From contig NZ_LMCP01000005.1 in NCBI RefSeq assembly GCF_001425625.1, forward strand, positions 63,053-127,052: 64,000 nucleotides of DNA. The letters are read 5' to 3'. A program made the translations under genes and the position numbers. Positions 24,714 to 34,366 of the stretch are shown one piece after another. The stretch comes from Mesorhizobium sp. Root102 (lineage in GTDB: Bacteria; Pseudomonadota; Alphaproteobacteria; Rhizobiales; Rhizobiaceae). The number at the start of each line of letters is the position of its first letter. Position 1 is the stretch's first letter. The notes below the pieces were generated by a model that did no database searches, was not told where the DNA came from, and worked only from the letters and a program-made list of their open reading frames with translations.

Positions 24714-25429
24714 GGCCGGGTCGGCTCCTGGGCGCGGGTCTTGGGCGTGCGAACGATCTGGTAGGGCCTAAATAGGTAGGACAGTGCGCCCGCCCCGCTC
24801 CAGATGTGGATCATGCGCGTGAACGGCGAGACGAGGAAGATCGTGAAGCCGAGCAGGATGTGCAGCTTGTACGTAAGCGGCACACCCATCATCAGTGTTG
24901 CAGCGCCGCCGTCAAGCGTGACAATGCCCTTCACATAGCTCGTCAGTGTCTCGAACAGTCCGCCGTCCATATGGAAGGCCGACAGTGGAACGGTGAGCAG
25001 GCCAAGCGCAAGCTGCAGCCAAAGCATGAGGGTGATGGCAATATCCCATTTGCGGCTGTTCAACCGGATACGCGGATCGGCGAGCCGGCGATGGATGAGG
25101 ATCGTCAGCCCGACGATGGCGACGAGGCCGGCGATGCCGCCGACCACCATGGCAAGAAGCTGGTGCGCGACTGGCGTCAGCGCCCAGTCGACCGCCCAGT
25201 GCGGCGCCAAGAAACCCGCGAAATGGCCGAGGATGACGACAAGGACGCCGTAGTGGAAGAGATTGGAGCCGAGCCTCAATTCGCGCTTGCGCAACATCTG
25301 CGAGGAATCGCTCTTCCAGGTGTAGGGCTCGCGGTCGAAGCGGATGAGGCTGCCGATCAGGAGCACCACGAGACAGATATACGGATAGACGCCGAAGAGA
25401 AGCGTGTTCACGTAGGAATTGGCGAGCAT
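24710..25429 (-). CDS. narI: NarI, cytochrome b subunit of nitrate reductase
   Basis: 239-aa membrane protein with five spans that anchors NarGH, oxidises quinol and carries two b haems. Haem-ligand histidines are expected in SNLFHYGVLVVILGHFAG near residue 60 and in YKLHILLGFTIFL with TRMIHIW near 190-205. Length and order are normal. It begins 18 nt after narJ ends and overlaps the parvulin gene. Confidence 0.93.
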   Translation of the reverse strand: MLANSYVNTLLFGVYPYICLVVLLIGSLIRFDREPYTWKSDSSQMLRKRELRLGSNLFHYGVLVVILGHFAGFLAPHWAVDWALTPVAHQLLAMVVGGIAGLVAIVGLTILIHRRLADPRIRLNSRKWDIAITLMLWLQLALGLLTVPLSAFHMDGGLFETLTSYVKGIVTLDGGAATLMMGVPLTYKLHILLGFTIFLVSPFTRMIHIWSGAGALSYLFRPYQIVRTPKTRAQEPTRP

Positions 25430-25447
25430 GAAGAGCCTCCTTCCTTC

Positions 25448-26071
25448 TCAAGTTGTGGAGCCGCCGCCGGCCGTGTCGGCATCGGCAAAAGCGGGCCGCT
25501 CGGCCCAGTCGCGGTCGAGCGTTTCCGCCGGTTCGCGAACCGGTTTCACGCTGGCCGCATCGACGGGTTTCTCGCCTGCGATGGCGAGCAGTGCCTGGAT
25601 GACAGCGGCATAGCTGCTTTGCCGGGCCAGCAGCGCGCGGCAGATGGAGGCCAGAATGGCCTTGCAGTCGACCAGCAGTTCGCGCGCCTCGGCCATGTCG
25701 CGCTGGCCCAGATACTCGAGCACGACCGGCAGGTAGTCCGGCAGTTCCGAAGCGGTGAGCTCAAAACCGGCGGCGGCGTAGAGTGCCTTCAGTTCGACCA
25801 TCGCGGCACCCCGATCCCGGCCGTCGCCATGCAGGTGCTCGAAGAGATGTAGCGACAGCGCCCGCCCCCGGTCGAAGAGATCGACATAACGCTCTTCCGC
25901 CGCAAGCAGGTCGTCTTCGTCGATCTCGGCGAGAAGGCGAAGCAGGTCCTCACGCTCGCGTGTGGCCAGCAGTGGCGAGGTGCGCATCAGCTCGGCGATC
26001 TCAGGCAGCGCCTGGCGCATCTCGGCGTCCGGATAGGAAAGCAGGGCACTGAACGCCTTGAAGATCAGCAT
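25448..26071 (-). CDS. narJ: NarJ, nitrate reductase assembly chaperone
   Basis: 207-aa TorD-like cytoplasmic chaperone that binds NarG and allows molybdenum cofactor insertion. Family features are FKAFSALLSYPDAEMRQALP at the start, YVDLFDRGRALSLHLFEHLH near residue 85 and LPDYLPVVLEYL. It lies 10 nt after narH. The C-terminal tail is Pro/Ala/Glu rich and shorter in function-bearing motifs than in enteric NarJ. Confidence 0.92.
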   Translation of the reverse strand: MLIFKAFSALLSYPDAEMRQALPEIAELMRTSPLLATREREDLLRLLAEIDEDDLLAAEERYVDLFDRGRALSLHLFEHLHGDGRDRGAAMVELKALYAAAGFELTASELPDYLPVVLEYLGQRDMAEARELLVDCKAILASICRALLARQSSYAAVIQALLAIAGEKPVDAASVKPVREPAETLDRDWAERPAFADADTAGGGSTT

Positions 26072-26081
26072 GGCACGTGCC

Positions 26082-27614
26082 TCACGTATCGAGTGGTCGC
26101 ACTGGGTTCAGCTTGCGCCGCCCCATCTTGCCGCCGAAGAGCGAGGAATGCGGCGGGCCGAAATCGCAGCCATTGCCGAAGGTGAAGCCGCATGAGCCCT
26201 TCAGCCCGTACGCGTCTTCGGCTTCCTCGCGGTGGCTGGTCGGGATGACGAAGCGGTCCTCATAATTGGCGATGGCGAGATAGCGGTGCATGTCCTGGAC
26301 CTGCGCGACCGAAAGCCCCGCCTGCGCCAGCACCGCGTCGCCGTCGCCCTCTCCGAGCTGGCGCTGACGGAAATAGATGCGCATCGCCAGCATTCGCTCC
26401 AGGGCCGATACGACCGGCGCCTCGGCGCCGGCAGTGAGCAAATTGGCGAGATAGCGCACGGGGATGCGCAACGAGCGCACGTCGGGGATCTCGCCCACCG
26501 TCTCGATGGCACCGGCATTGGCATGCGACTGGATGGGCGAGAGCGGCGGTACGTACCAGACCATGGGCAATGTCCGATATTCGGGGTGCAGCGGAAAGGC
26601 GATCTTCCAGTCCACCGCCATCTTGTAGGCGGGGGAGCGCCTTGCTGCCTCAATCCAGTTGTCGGCGATGCCATCTGCTCGAGCCTGCTCGATCACTGCC
26701 GGGTCGTTCGGGTCGAGGAACAGCTTGAGCTGCGCTTCGTAGAGGTCCTGCTCGTCCTCGACGGATGCCGCCCGCTCGATGCCGTCAGCATCGTAGAGAA
26801 GCACGCCGAGATAGCGAATGCGGCCGACGCAGGTCTCCGAGCAGACGGTCGGCTGGCCGGCCTCAATGCGAGGATAGCAGAAGATGCACTTCTCCGCTTT
26901 CCCCGAGGTCCAATTGTAGTAGATCTTCTTATAGGGACAGCCGGACACGCACATGCGCCAACCGCGGCACTTGTCCTGATCGATGAGGACGATGCCGTCC
27001 TCCTCGCGCTTGTAGATCGAGCCGGAGGGGCATGAGGCGACGCAGCTCGGGTTCAGGCAATGTTCGCAGAGCCTCGGTAGATACATCATGAACGTGTTCT
27101 CGAACTGGCCGTAGATGTCCTTCTGCACCGCCTCGAAATTATAGTCCTGCGAGCGCTTGTCGAATTCGCCCCCGAGGATCTCCTCCCAGTTCGGCCCCCA
27201 TTCGATCTTTTCCATCGGCCTGCCGGTGACCAGGGACAGCGGCCGGGCGACGGGCGCGGTCGGCAGTTCCGGCGCTTTCTGCAGATGCTCGTAGTCGAAG
27301 GTGAAGGGCTCGTAGTAGTCGTCGATCTCGGGCAGATTCGGATTGGCGAAGATATTGGCCAGAACGGCGAGCTTGCCGCCCTGCTTCGGGACGATCTTGC
27401 CATTCTTTTTCCGCTTCCAGCCGCCGTTCCAGCGCTCCTGGTTCTCCCAGTCCTTGGGATAGCCGATGCCGGGCTTGGTCTCGACATTGTTGAACCAGGC
27501 GTATTCCATGCCCTGGCGCGAGGTCCACACCTGCTTGCAGGTGACGGAGCAGGTGTGGCAGCCGATGCACTTGTCGAGGTTGAGCACCATGGCGATCTGC
27601 GCGCGGATCTTCAT
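26082..27614 (-). CDS. narH: NarH, iron-sulfur subunit of nitrate reductase
   Basis: 510-aa electron-transfer subunit with four Fe-S clusters. Cysteine groups are CIGCHTCSVTC near residue 16, CEHCLNPSCVASCP near 185, CRGWRMCVSGCPYKK near 215 (Trp replacing a cysteine, giving the [3Fe-4S] cluster) and CIFCYPRIEAGQPTVC near 245. The ATG at 27614 overlaps the narG stop by 4 nt and starts MKIRAQIAMVLNLDKCIG. The longer upstream frame is a narG shadow. Confidence 0.95.
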   Translation of the reverse strand: MKIRAQIAMVLNLDKCIGCHTCSVTCKQVWTSRQGMEYAWFNNVETKPGIGYPKDWENQERWNGGWKRKKNGKIVPKQGGKLAVLANIFANPNLPEIDDYYEPFTFDYEHLQKAPELPTAPVARPLSLVTGRPMEKIEWGPNWEEILGGEFDKRSQDYNFEAVQKDIYGQFENTFMMYLPRLCEHCLNPSCVASCPSGSIYKREEDGIVLIDQDKCRGWRMCVSGCPYKKIYYNWTSGKAEKCIFCYPRIEAGQPTVCSETCVGRIRYLGVLLYDADGIERAASVEDEQDLYEAQLKLFLDPNDPAVIEQARADGIADNWIEAARRSPAYKMAVDWKIAFPLHPEYRTLPMVWYVPPLSPIQSHANAGAIETVGEIPDVRSLRIPVRYLANLLTAGAEAPVVSALERMLAMRIYFRQRQLGEGDGDAVLAQAGLSVAQVQDMHRYLAIANYEDRFVIPTSHREEAEDAYGLKGSCGFTFGNGCDFGPPHSSLFGGKMGRRKLNPVRPLDT

Positions 27615-30600
27615 GATGCGGTCTCCTCGGCAATCGGGTCGACAGGGTTGGAGCGGTCGAGCCATTCGACCTTGACGAGCTTGCGCACCACCACGAACTC
27701 GTCTCGGTTGGAGCCGACCGTACCGTAATAGTTGAAGCCGTAGGAAAGCTGCGCGTAGCCGCCCACCATGTGGGTGGGTTTCAGCACCGTGCGCGTCACC
27801 GAATTGTGGATGCCGCCGCGCTGGCCGGTGATCTGCGAACCGGGCACGTTCACGATCTTTTCCTGCGCGTGATACATCATGCACATGCCTTCTTGGACGC
27901 GCTGGCTGACCACCGCGCGCGCCGCGATCGCGCCGTTCAGGTTGAAGAGTTCGATCCAATCATTGTCGACGATGCCGGCCTTCTTCGCATCGGTCTCCGA
28001 AAGCCACACAATCGGCCCGCCGCGCGACAGCGTCAGCATGATCAGGTTGTCGGTGTAGGTGGAGTGGATGCCCCATTTCTGATGTGGGGTGATGAAATTG
28101 AGTACGATTTCCTTCTCGCCATTCGCCTTCTTGCCAAGCATGGCGACTGCGGTACGGGTGTCGATCGGCGGACGGTAGACGGCCAAGCCTTCACCGAAAT
28201 CGCGGAACCAGCGGTGATCCTGATAAAATTGCTGACGGCCGCTGATTGTGCGCCACGGGATCAGCTCGTTCACGTTCGTGTAGCCGGCCGTGTAGGAGAC
28301 ATGCTCGCTCTCTATGCCGGACCAGGTCGGCGAGGAGATGATCTTGCGAGGCTGCGCCTGGATGTCGCGGAAGCGGATCTTCTCGTCCTCGCGCGTCTTG
28401 GCAAGATGGGTGTGGTCGCGCCCAGTGATTTTGCCGAGCGCCTCCCAAGCCCTCACCGCTACCTCGCCGTTGGTTTCAGGCGCGAGATACATGACGGTTT
28501 CGGCAGCATCGATGTCGGTGTCGATGCGCGGCCGTCCATCGGTCGGTCCGCCGTCGTTGACACGATGGTTAAGGTCGCCGAGTCCCTTCACCTCGGTTTC
28601 GGTGTTCCACGAAATGCCCTTGCCGCCGTTGCCGAGTTTGTCGGCCAACGGCCCAAGCGCCGTGAAGCGGCGGTATGTATTGGGATAGTCGCGCTCGACC
28701 ACGCTGAGCTGAGGTGCGGTGACCCCGGGCACAAGATCGCATTCGCCCTTCTTCCAGTCTTGTACTTCGAACGGCTGGGCAAGCTCCGCCGGCGTGTCGT
28801 GCTGGATGGGGGTCAGCACCACGTCGCGTTCGACGCCAAGATGGCCTTCCGCCAGTTCGGAAAAGCGCTTGGCGATCGCCTTGTAGGTCTCCCAGTCGCT
28901 TTTCGCCTCCCACACCGGATCCACGGCCGCCGACAGCGGGTGAATGAAAGGATGCATGTCGGAGGTATTGAGGTCGTTCTTCTCGTACCAGGTGGCCGTC
29001 GGCAGCACGATGTCCGAATAGAGGCAACTCGTCGACATGCGGAAGTCGAGCGTGACCACAAGGTCGAGCTTGCCTTCGGGTGCGGCGTCGCGCCAGGCCA
29101 CCTCGCGCGGCTTCTCGCGGCCTTCCTCGCCGAGGTCTTTGCCCTGCAATCCGTGGCGCGTGCCGAGGAAGTGACGCAGGAAATACTCGTGCCCTTTGCC
29201 GGACGATCCGAACAGGTTCGAACGCCAGATGAATAGATTGCGCGGGAAATTGACCGGATTGTCCGGGTCCTCGCAGGCCATGCCGATCTTGCCGGATTTC
29301 AGGCCGGCGACGACATGGTCCTTGACACCGACGCCCGCGTTCTCGGCTTCGGTCGCGAGCGCCAACGGGTTGACGTTGAGCTGCGGCGCCGAGGGCAGCC
29401 AGCCCATGCGCTCGGCCTTGACGTTGAGGTCGATCATGCTGCCGCGATAGGGCGCGGGATCGGCAAGCGGCGACAGAAGCTCGGCCACGTCCAGCTTCTC
29501 GTAGCGCCACTGGTCGGAATGCGCGTAGAAGAAGGAGGTGCCGTTCATGTGGCGCGGTGGCCGCACCCAGTCGAGCGCGAAGGCGAGCATGGTCCAGCCT
29601 GTCTGCGGCCTCAGTTTCTCCTGCCCGACATAATGCGCCCAGCCGCCGCCCGAGACTCCGACTGTCCCGCACATCATCAGCATGTTGATGATCGAGCGGT
29701 AGCCCATGTCCTGGTGGTACCAGTGGTTCATGCCGGCGCCGATGATGACCATCGAGCGACCCTTGGTCTTCTCTGCGTTTGTCGCGAAGCCGCGCGCCAC
29801 GTCGACGGCGTGCGCAATCGATACGCCGGTGATCTTTTCCTGCCACGCGGGCGTATAGGGCACATTGTCGTCAAAGCTTTTGGCGCAGTCGCCGCCGAGC
29901 CCGCGGTCAAGCCCGTAATTGGCACAGAGCAGATCAAAGACGGTGGCGACATGGGCCTCGCCGTCCGCCAGCTTGACGCGACGTACCGGCACGTTGCGCA
30001 TCAACACGTCGCCGCCTTGGTCGTTTCCAGAAAAATGCGGATGTGGCGTGCCGCCGAAATAGGGGAAGGCGACCGGCAGCACGTCGTCGCGCCGATCTAT
30101 GAGGCTGAGCCCCAGTCGCACCTCCTTGCCCGTCTCGCCGTCCTTCTCCTCGAGGTTCCAGCGACCCTTTTCCTCGCCGTCCGAAGGCCAGCGATAGCCT
30201 ATCGAGCCCTGCGGGACGACGAGATCGCCGCTATCCTCGGCAAAGGCCACGGTCTTCCAGGCGGCGCGATCGGTTTTCGGTGTCTTGCGGCGCGATTTCG
30301 GCCCGCCTGCGAGATCGCTCTGGCGGACATAGCGGTCGGGCACAAAGCGGTCACCGTCCTTCCGCAGCCGCACCAGCATCGGCAGGTCGGTCAGACGCCG
30401 GCAATAGTCCTGGAAATACGGCACCTGTCGGTCAAGGAAGAACTCCTTGAGGATGACGTGCCCCATCGCCATGGCGAGCGCCGCGTCCGTGCCCTGCTTG
30501 GGATGCAGCCAGAGGTCGGACAGTTTCGCCACCTCGGCGTAGTCGGGTGTCACGGCCACGACCTTGGTGCCATTGTAGCGCGCCTCGACGAAGAAATGCG

Positions 30601-31390
30601 CGTCGGGCGTGCGCGTCTGTGGCACGTTGGATCCCCAAGCGATGATGTAGCCGGAGTTGTACCAGTCGGCCGATTCCGGCACGTCGGTCTGCTCGCCCCA
30701 GGTCTGCGGACTCGACGGCGGCAGGTCGCAGTACCAGTCGTAGAAGGACAGCAGCGTGCCGCCGATGAGGCTCAAATAGCGCGCACCGGAGGCATAGGAG
30801 ACCATCGACATGGCCGGGATTGGTGAGAAGCCTACGACCCTGTCAGGACCGAAGGCCTTGACCGTATGCACGTTAGCGGCGGCGATGATCTCAACGGCCT
30901 CCGCCCAGGTCGAGCGCACGAAGCCGCCGCGCCCGCGCATCGCCTTGTACGATTTCGCCGCCTTTTGATCATCGACGATCGAGGCCCAGGCCTCCACCGG
31001 CGCAAGCGTCTTGCGCGCCTCGCGCCAGGCCTTGACCAGACGGCCGCGCACCATCGGATATTTGATGCGGCTGGCGCTATAGAGATACCAGCTATAGGAA
31101 GCGCCACGCGAGCAGCCCCGCGGCTCGTGGTTGGGCATGCCGGGCCGCGTGCGCGGATAGTCCGTCTGCTGTGTTTCCCAGGTGACGACGCCACTCTTGA
31201 CGTAGATCTTCCACGAGCACGAACCGGTGCAGTTCACGCCGTGAGTGGAACGTACGATCTTGTCGTGCTGCCAGCGCTGTCGGTAGCCCTCCTCCCACAT
31301 GCGGTCCTCGTCGCGCAACTCGCCATGGCCATCGGCAAAGGTCTCGCGGCGGCGGGACAGGTAAGTCAGGCGTTCCAGGAAGTGGCTCAT
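27611..31390 (-). CDS. narG: NarG, molybdenum catalytic subunit of nitrate reductase
   Basis: 1259-aa cytoplasmic enzyme reducing nitrate to nitrite with a bis-MGD cofactor. The FS0 cluster motif HGVNCTGSCSWKIYVKSG is near residue 49, with a histidine as one ligand. EPRGCSRGASYSWYLYS and YIIAWGSNVPQTRTPDAHF lie in the cofactor region. Length is typical of respiratory membrane-bound NarG. There is no Tat signal, as expected. It follows narK by 22 nt and needs the MogA step encoded at 1937. Confidence 0.96.
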   Translation of the reverse strand: MSHFLERLTYLSRRRETFADGHGELRDEDRMWEEGYRQRWQHDKIVRSTHGVNCTGSCSWKIYVKSGVVTWETQQTDYPRTRPGMPNHEPRGCSRGASYSWYLYSASRIKYPMVRGRLVKAWREARKTLAPVEAWASIVDDQKAAKSYKAMRGRGGFVRSTWAEAVEIIAAANVHTVKAFGPDRVVGFSPIPAMSMVSYASGARYLSLIGGTLLSFYDWYCDLPPSSPQTWGEQTDVPESADWYNSGYIIAWGSNVPQTRTPDAHFFVEARYNGTKVVAVTPDYAEVAKLSDLWLHPKQGTDAALAMAMGHVILKEFFLDRQVPYFQDYCRRLTDLPMLVRLRKDGDRFVPDRYVRQSDLAGGPKSRRKTPKTDRAAWKTVAFAEDSGDLVVPQGSIGYRWPSDGEEKGRWNLEEKDGETGKEVRLGLSLIDRRDDVLPVAFPYFGGTPHPHFSGNDQGGDVLMRNVPVRRVKLADGEAHVATVFDLLCANYGLDRGLGGDCAKSFDDNVPYTPAWQEKITGVSIAHAVDVARGFATNAEKTKGRSMVIIGAGMNHWYHQDMGYRSIINMLMMCGTVGVSGGGWAHYVGQEKLRPQTGWTMLAFALDWVRPPRHMNGTSFFYAHSDQWRYEKLDVAELLSPLADPAPYRGSMIDLNVKAERMGWLPSAPQLNVNPLALATEAENAGVGVKDHVVAGLKSGKIGMACEDPDNPVNFPRNLFIWRSNLFGSSGKGHEYFLRHFLGTRHGLQGKDLGEEGREKPREVAWRDAAPEGKLDLVVTLDFRMSTSCLYSDIVLPTATWYEKNDLNTSDMHPFIHPLSAAVDPVWEAKSDWETYKAIAKRFSELAEGHLGVERDVVLTPIQHDTPAELAQPFEVQDWKKGECDLVPGVTAPQLSVVERDYPNTYRRFTALGPLADKLGNGGKGISWNTETEVKGLGDLNHRVNDGGPTDGRPRIDTDIDAAETVMYLAPETNGEVAVRAWEALGKITGRDHTHLAKTREDEKIRFRDIQAQPRKIISSPTWSGIESEHVSYTAGYTNVNELIPWRTISGRQQFYQDHRWFRDFGEGLAVYRPPIDTRTAVAMLGKKANGEKEIVLNFITPHQKWGIHSTYTDNLIMLTLSRGGPIVWLSETDAKKAGIVDNDWIELFNLNGAIAARAVVSQRVQEGMCMMYHAQEKIVNVPGSQITGQRGGIHNSVTRTVLKPTHMVGGYAQLSYGFNYYGTVGSNRDEFVVVRKLVKVEWLDRSNPVDPIAEETAS

Positions 31391-31412
31391 ACGGCTGTTC
31401 CTTTTGTCGGCG

Positions 31413-32666
31413 TCAGTTTTGCGAAGCCTTCTGCTGTGCGGCCCCCTCGCCCATGACCGGGGCGCGCCGCACCTCTGTCAGATAGTTCCACGTCAGTGAC
31501 ACCCAGACGATGCCGTAGAGCAGCATGAAGCAGCTCGAATTGACGCCGAGCCGATCGAGGATGGCACCGAACATGATCGGCAGCAGGAAACCGCCAAGGC
31601 CGCCCATCATGCCGACGATGCCGGACACCGCGCCCATGTTTTCCGGAAAGTCGTCGCCGACATATTTGAAGGTCGAGGCCATGCCGCAGGCGAACGCGAT
31701 GCCGAGCACGAACAGAAGCGCGGTGAAGAACCAGGCCGGCAGGGCTAGGCCGAAGCTCGCCGGGCCGCTGACCGTATGGATGGTCAGCTCGGTCTTCGGA
31801 TAGGAAAGCAGGAAAAGGCAGATCCAGGCGACCCACAGCACCCACCATGTCACCGCATGCGCGCCGAAGCGGTCGGAAAGCCAGCCGCCGAATGCGCGGA
31901 AGACGCCGGCCGGCAAGGCAAAACAGGTCGCCAGCAGCGAGGCCTGCGCGATGGTCAGACCATATTCGGACTTGAAATACTGCGGCATCCAGATCGACAG
32001 TGCCGTAAAGCCGCCGAAGACGATGGAATAATACTGGCAGTATTTCCACACTCGCGGATCGCGCAGCACGGCAAGCTGTGACCGCATGGATGGCGAAGTC
32101 GCCGTCCGCGCGGTATCCGGCGCCGAGAATATCCAGAAGACTCCGGCCGTCACGACCAGGCCGACTGCATAGACCTTGGGCACCATCTGCCAGCCATAGG
32201 CGTTGATAAGCCACGGCGCCACGAACATGTTGAGGGCCGCGCCTACCGTGCCTGCTCCAAAGAAGCCCATGGCGAAGCCGCGCCTTTCCTTGGAAAAGAA
32301 CCGCGCGACATAGGGCGTGCCTACCGAGAAGGAGGCTCCCACCAGCCCGAGCGCCAAGCCGAGCAGCAGGAAATGCCACAGCGCAGTGGCATAGGAGGAA
32401 ATCCACACCGGAACGGCGCAGCCGAGAAGCAGTGCCAGCATCAGGCGTCGGCCGCCGAGACGGTCGGTCCAGATGCCAAGCGGCAAGCGGAACAGCGCCC
32501 CCGTCAGCACCGGCATGGCGGTCAGAAGACCGAATTCGAGCGAATTGAGCCCGAGTTGCTCGCGGATCGGGATGCCGATCACGCCAAACATCATCCAGAC
32601 GGCAAAGCAGGCCGTGAAGGCCCACGTGCTGACAACCAATACCGCGGCGCTTCCTCGCCTGGGCAT
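31413..32666 (-). CDS. narK: NarK-type nitrate/nitrite transporter
   Basis: 417-aa MFS transporter with 12 spans. The nitrate-porter signatures appear as GFFGAGTVGAALNMFVAPWL (span 5) and GIVGMMGGLGGFLLPIMFGA (span 11). The first loop has RLPLGIWTDRLGGRR. By its pattern it resembles NarK1-type nitrate/proton symporters, but direction of transport cannot be read from sequence. It is the first gene of narKGHJI-ppiC. No perfect FNR-type box was seen upstream. Confidence 0.9.
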   Translation of the reverse strand: MPRRGSAAVLVVSTWAFTACFAVWMMFGVIGIPIREQLGLNSLEFGLLTAMPVLTGALFRLPLGIWTDRLGGRRLMLALLLGCAVPVWISSYATALWHFLLLGLALGLVGASFSVGTPYVARFFSKERRGFAMGFFGAGTVGAALNMFVAPWLINAYGWQMVPKVYAVGLVVTAGVFWIFSAPDTARTATSPSMRSQLAVLRDPRVWKYCQYYSIVFGGFTALSIWMPQYFKSEYGLTIAQASLLATCFALPAGVFRAFGGWLSDRFGAHAVTWWVLWVAWICLFLLSYPKTELTIHTVSGPASFGLALPAWFFTALLFVLGIAFACGMASTFKYVGDDFPENMGAVSGIVGMMGGLGGFLLPIMFGAILDRLGVNSSCFMLLYGIVWVSLTWNYLTEVRRAPVMGEGAAQQKASQN

Positions 32667-33232
32667 CCAAGCCTCCGGCTCCGATTCCTAGGTTGTTCCG
32701 AAAAATATCGCATCGCGATCATCCCAGTTCTTAGCGCAAATGCAAGTACAAACCGGAATCGCCCACCAAACCCAGGTCCCACCGCGTGAGCCCTGCGAGC
32801 TCTGTAAGAGGGCCTGGGACTCCTGATGACGATGCACGCAGCAATCGACAACGGAGCTCTGAATGATGCCGGAAGACCAGATACACATCGTCATGGGTCA
32901 CGCAACCGGCGCCATGCGCCGATCAAAAACGTCGAGAAATTTCGCCAGAATTCAATCAAGCCGACCTGAAGCGCCAAATACAAGATGGCGACCTGCCGGT
33001 GCTGCATCAGCGATCCTGCAGATTCGAAATAGATCACGCTGGCTACAAATATCCCATTTTCGCCTTCGCCGATCGCGAGGGGCAATGGCGCATCAATCGC
33101 ATCCGGCGGTCTCGAAACGGAGAACCTTGGGGAGCTTGCAGCTCGCATCCTATAGCGCGGAGCAGGTGTTCCCACGATTGACGCGTCAACCCACCAAGGC
33201 AAGGATGCGTTCCGGCGAACGCGGCAGGTCCG
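32667..33232. other. 566-bp spacer upstream of narK
   Basis: No confident gene. Near 32732-32745 the sequence TAGCGCAAATGCAA is one base from a TTG-N8-CAA box and lies about 66 bp before narK, but it breaks an invariant position. A minus-strand stretch near 33180-33260 reads VNHALGAELTDLPRSPERIL and looks coding, possibly the displaced tail of the small gene at 33233. Confidence 0.4.
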
Positions 33233-33364
33233 TCAGTTCGGCGCCCAGCGCATGATTGACGGGGTTGCCGCCGCAACCGGAATGGTCGCTACCTCGCCGA
33301 CGGCTTTTGCGAGCCGGGACAGGCCCTCGGCAGATGTTATCGTTTCATGATGCGGGTTGTTCAT
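33233..33364 (-). CDS. Small protein downstream of hsp20, possibly frameshifted
   Basis: 43-aa product MNNPHHETITSAEGLSRLAK and onward, with GGAGAACGGAG before the ATG. It follows hsp20 by 78 nt on the same strand. The opening resembles the DUF1150 proteins that commonly follow small heat-shock genes in rhizobia, but the expected C-terminal part is missing. A shift of frame near 33255 would continue into NHALGAELTDLPRSPERIL, so the gene may be broken. No function is proposed. Confidence 0.4.
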   Translation of the reverse strand: MNNPHHETITSAEGLSRLAKAVGEVATIPVAAATPSIMRWAPN

Positions 33365-33442
33365 CTCCGTTCTCCGCAATCTGTGCCTCCCGGCCGAAAC
33401 CGGGAGGCGGACCGCAGTGTTGAGGGTGAAAAATCGCAACGG

Positions 33443-33907
33443 TCAGGCAGCTTTGCGAGGACGTTCGGTATCCTGCGCGATCTGCTTACTGACTGCCGAC
33501 GCATCGCCAGAGCCGATGGTGATGCGACGCGGCTTCAGCTCTTCGGGAATCTCACGCACTATGTCGATTGTAAGCAGGCCATTGTCGAGGTTCGCCGCCA
33601 CAATCTTCATGTGGTCGGCCAGCTTGAAGGTCTGACGGAAACTGCGGTAGGCGAGGCCCTGGTGCAACAACTGCCCGCCGGTCGGTTCATCGCTCTTCTG
33701 GCCAACGACAACCAACTCGGGGCCGTGCTGGGTGAGCTCAACTTCTTCTGTGCTGAAGCCCGCAATCGCCATGGTGATACGGTAGTCGTTCTCGCCGACC
33801 TTCTCGATGTTGTAGGGCGGCCAGTCGGCCCGAGTGCTACTGTCGAGCATATCGAAGAGGCGGTCGAAACCGACCGTGGTGCGGTAGAGAGAGTCAAAGG
33901 TTCTCAT
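33443..33907 (-). CDS. Hsp20/IbpA small heat-shock chaperone
   Basis: 154-aa alpha-crystallin-domain protein: MRTFDSLYRTTVGFDRLFD at the N-terminus, YNIEKVGENDYRITMAIAG opening the crystallin fold, and LAYRSFRQTFKL with DNGLLTIDIVREIPEE closing it. This class holds unfolded proteins during heat stress. The start at 33907 is chosen to match IbpA N-termini and because AAGGAG lies 9 nt upstream; the ATG at 33913 is an alternative. The leader could form a ROSE-type thermosensor. Confidence 0.88.
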   Translation of the reverse strand: MRTFDSLYRTTVGFDRLFDMLDSSTRADWPPYNIEKVGENDYRITMAIAGFSTEEVELTQHGPELVVVGQKSDEPTGGQLLHQGLAYRSFRQTFKLADHMKIVAANLDNGLLTIDIVREIPEELKPRRITIGSGDASAVSKQIAQDTERPRKAA

Positions 33908-34010
33908 AGCCATATTCTCCTTGAGCAACATGGGTATAAGGGACGCCGCCCCATGCGGCGCCGCCAGTTTGCCGAGCCAAACGGCCTCGACGGCGAGGAA
34001 TTAGGAACGG
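33908..34010 (-). promoter_or_regulatory. Candidate ROSE-type RNA thermometer in hsp20 leader
   Basis: The leader read on the minus strand has a GC hairpin (GGCGCCGC with GCGGCGTC) followed by CATGTTGCTC, AA, then GGAGAATATG. These last two segments can pair so that the Shine-Dalgarno AAGGAG is masked opposite TTGCT, the conserved ROSE element. Predicted by eye only. Confidence 0.45.
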
Positions 34011-34366
34011 CGGAAATTTGGTTCAAGAGCCCTATTCAAAAAAATTGGCTGAGGATCCGCAGGCCCGTCCATCCTTTCGTCACCGAAAGAGTGCCGAGAT
34101 GTCACGGTCCCCCTCAAAGATGTTTGCCACCTTCAGGAACTCACCCTGAGACGATAGAAAATCACCTCTTTGCGGCCGTACTCTCTGCCGATTGGAACGC
34201 CGCATAAATCGCGCCGAGGCGGATAAGAAATCTAAGCATGGAATCTCTCCGTCGACAGGATCAACAGGCCGGCATCAAGATAGTTCCAAGGTTTGCGAGC
34301 TGGGACTATTTTGCCGCCTCGCCCATTGTCCAACCACGGGCGTCGAGCTTTGGCATCGCGCGGCCA
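34011..34366. other. 356-bp stretch without a supported gene
   Basis: Between the hsp20 leader and the scpB fragment no open frame shows family features. A plus-strand frame from 34238 is open but runs antisense to the scpB remnant and is treated as noise. Confidence 0.4.

Noticed and set aside
27770..30826. Long plus-strand open frames opposite narG
   Set aside because: They are antisense shadows of narG in GC-rich DNA, with no domain and low-complexity His/Arg/Ala-rich translations.
32732..32745. TAGCGCAAATGCAA upstream of narK as an FNR/NnrR box
   Set aside because: It breaks the invariant TTG at one base and does not align with the other five boxes; left as a note only.
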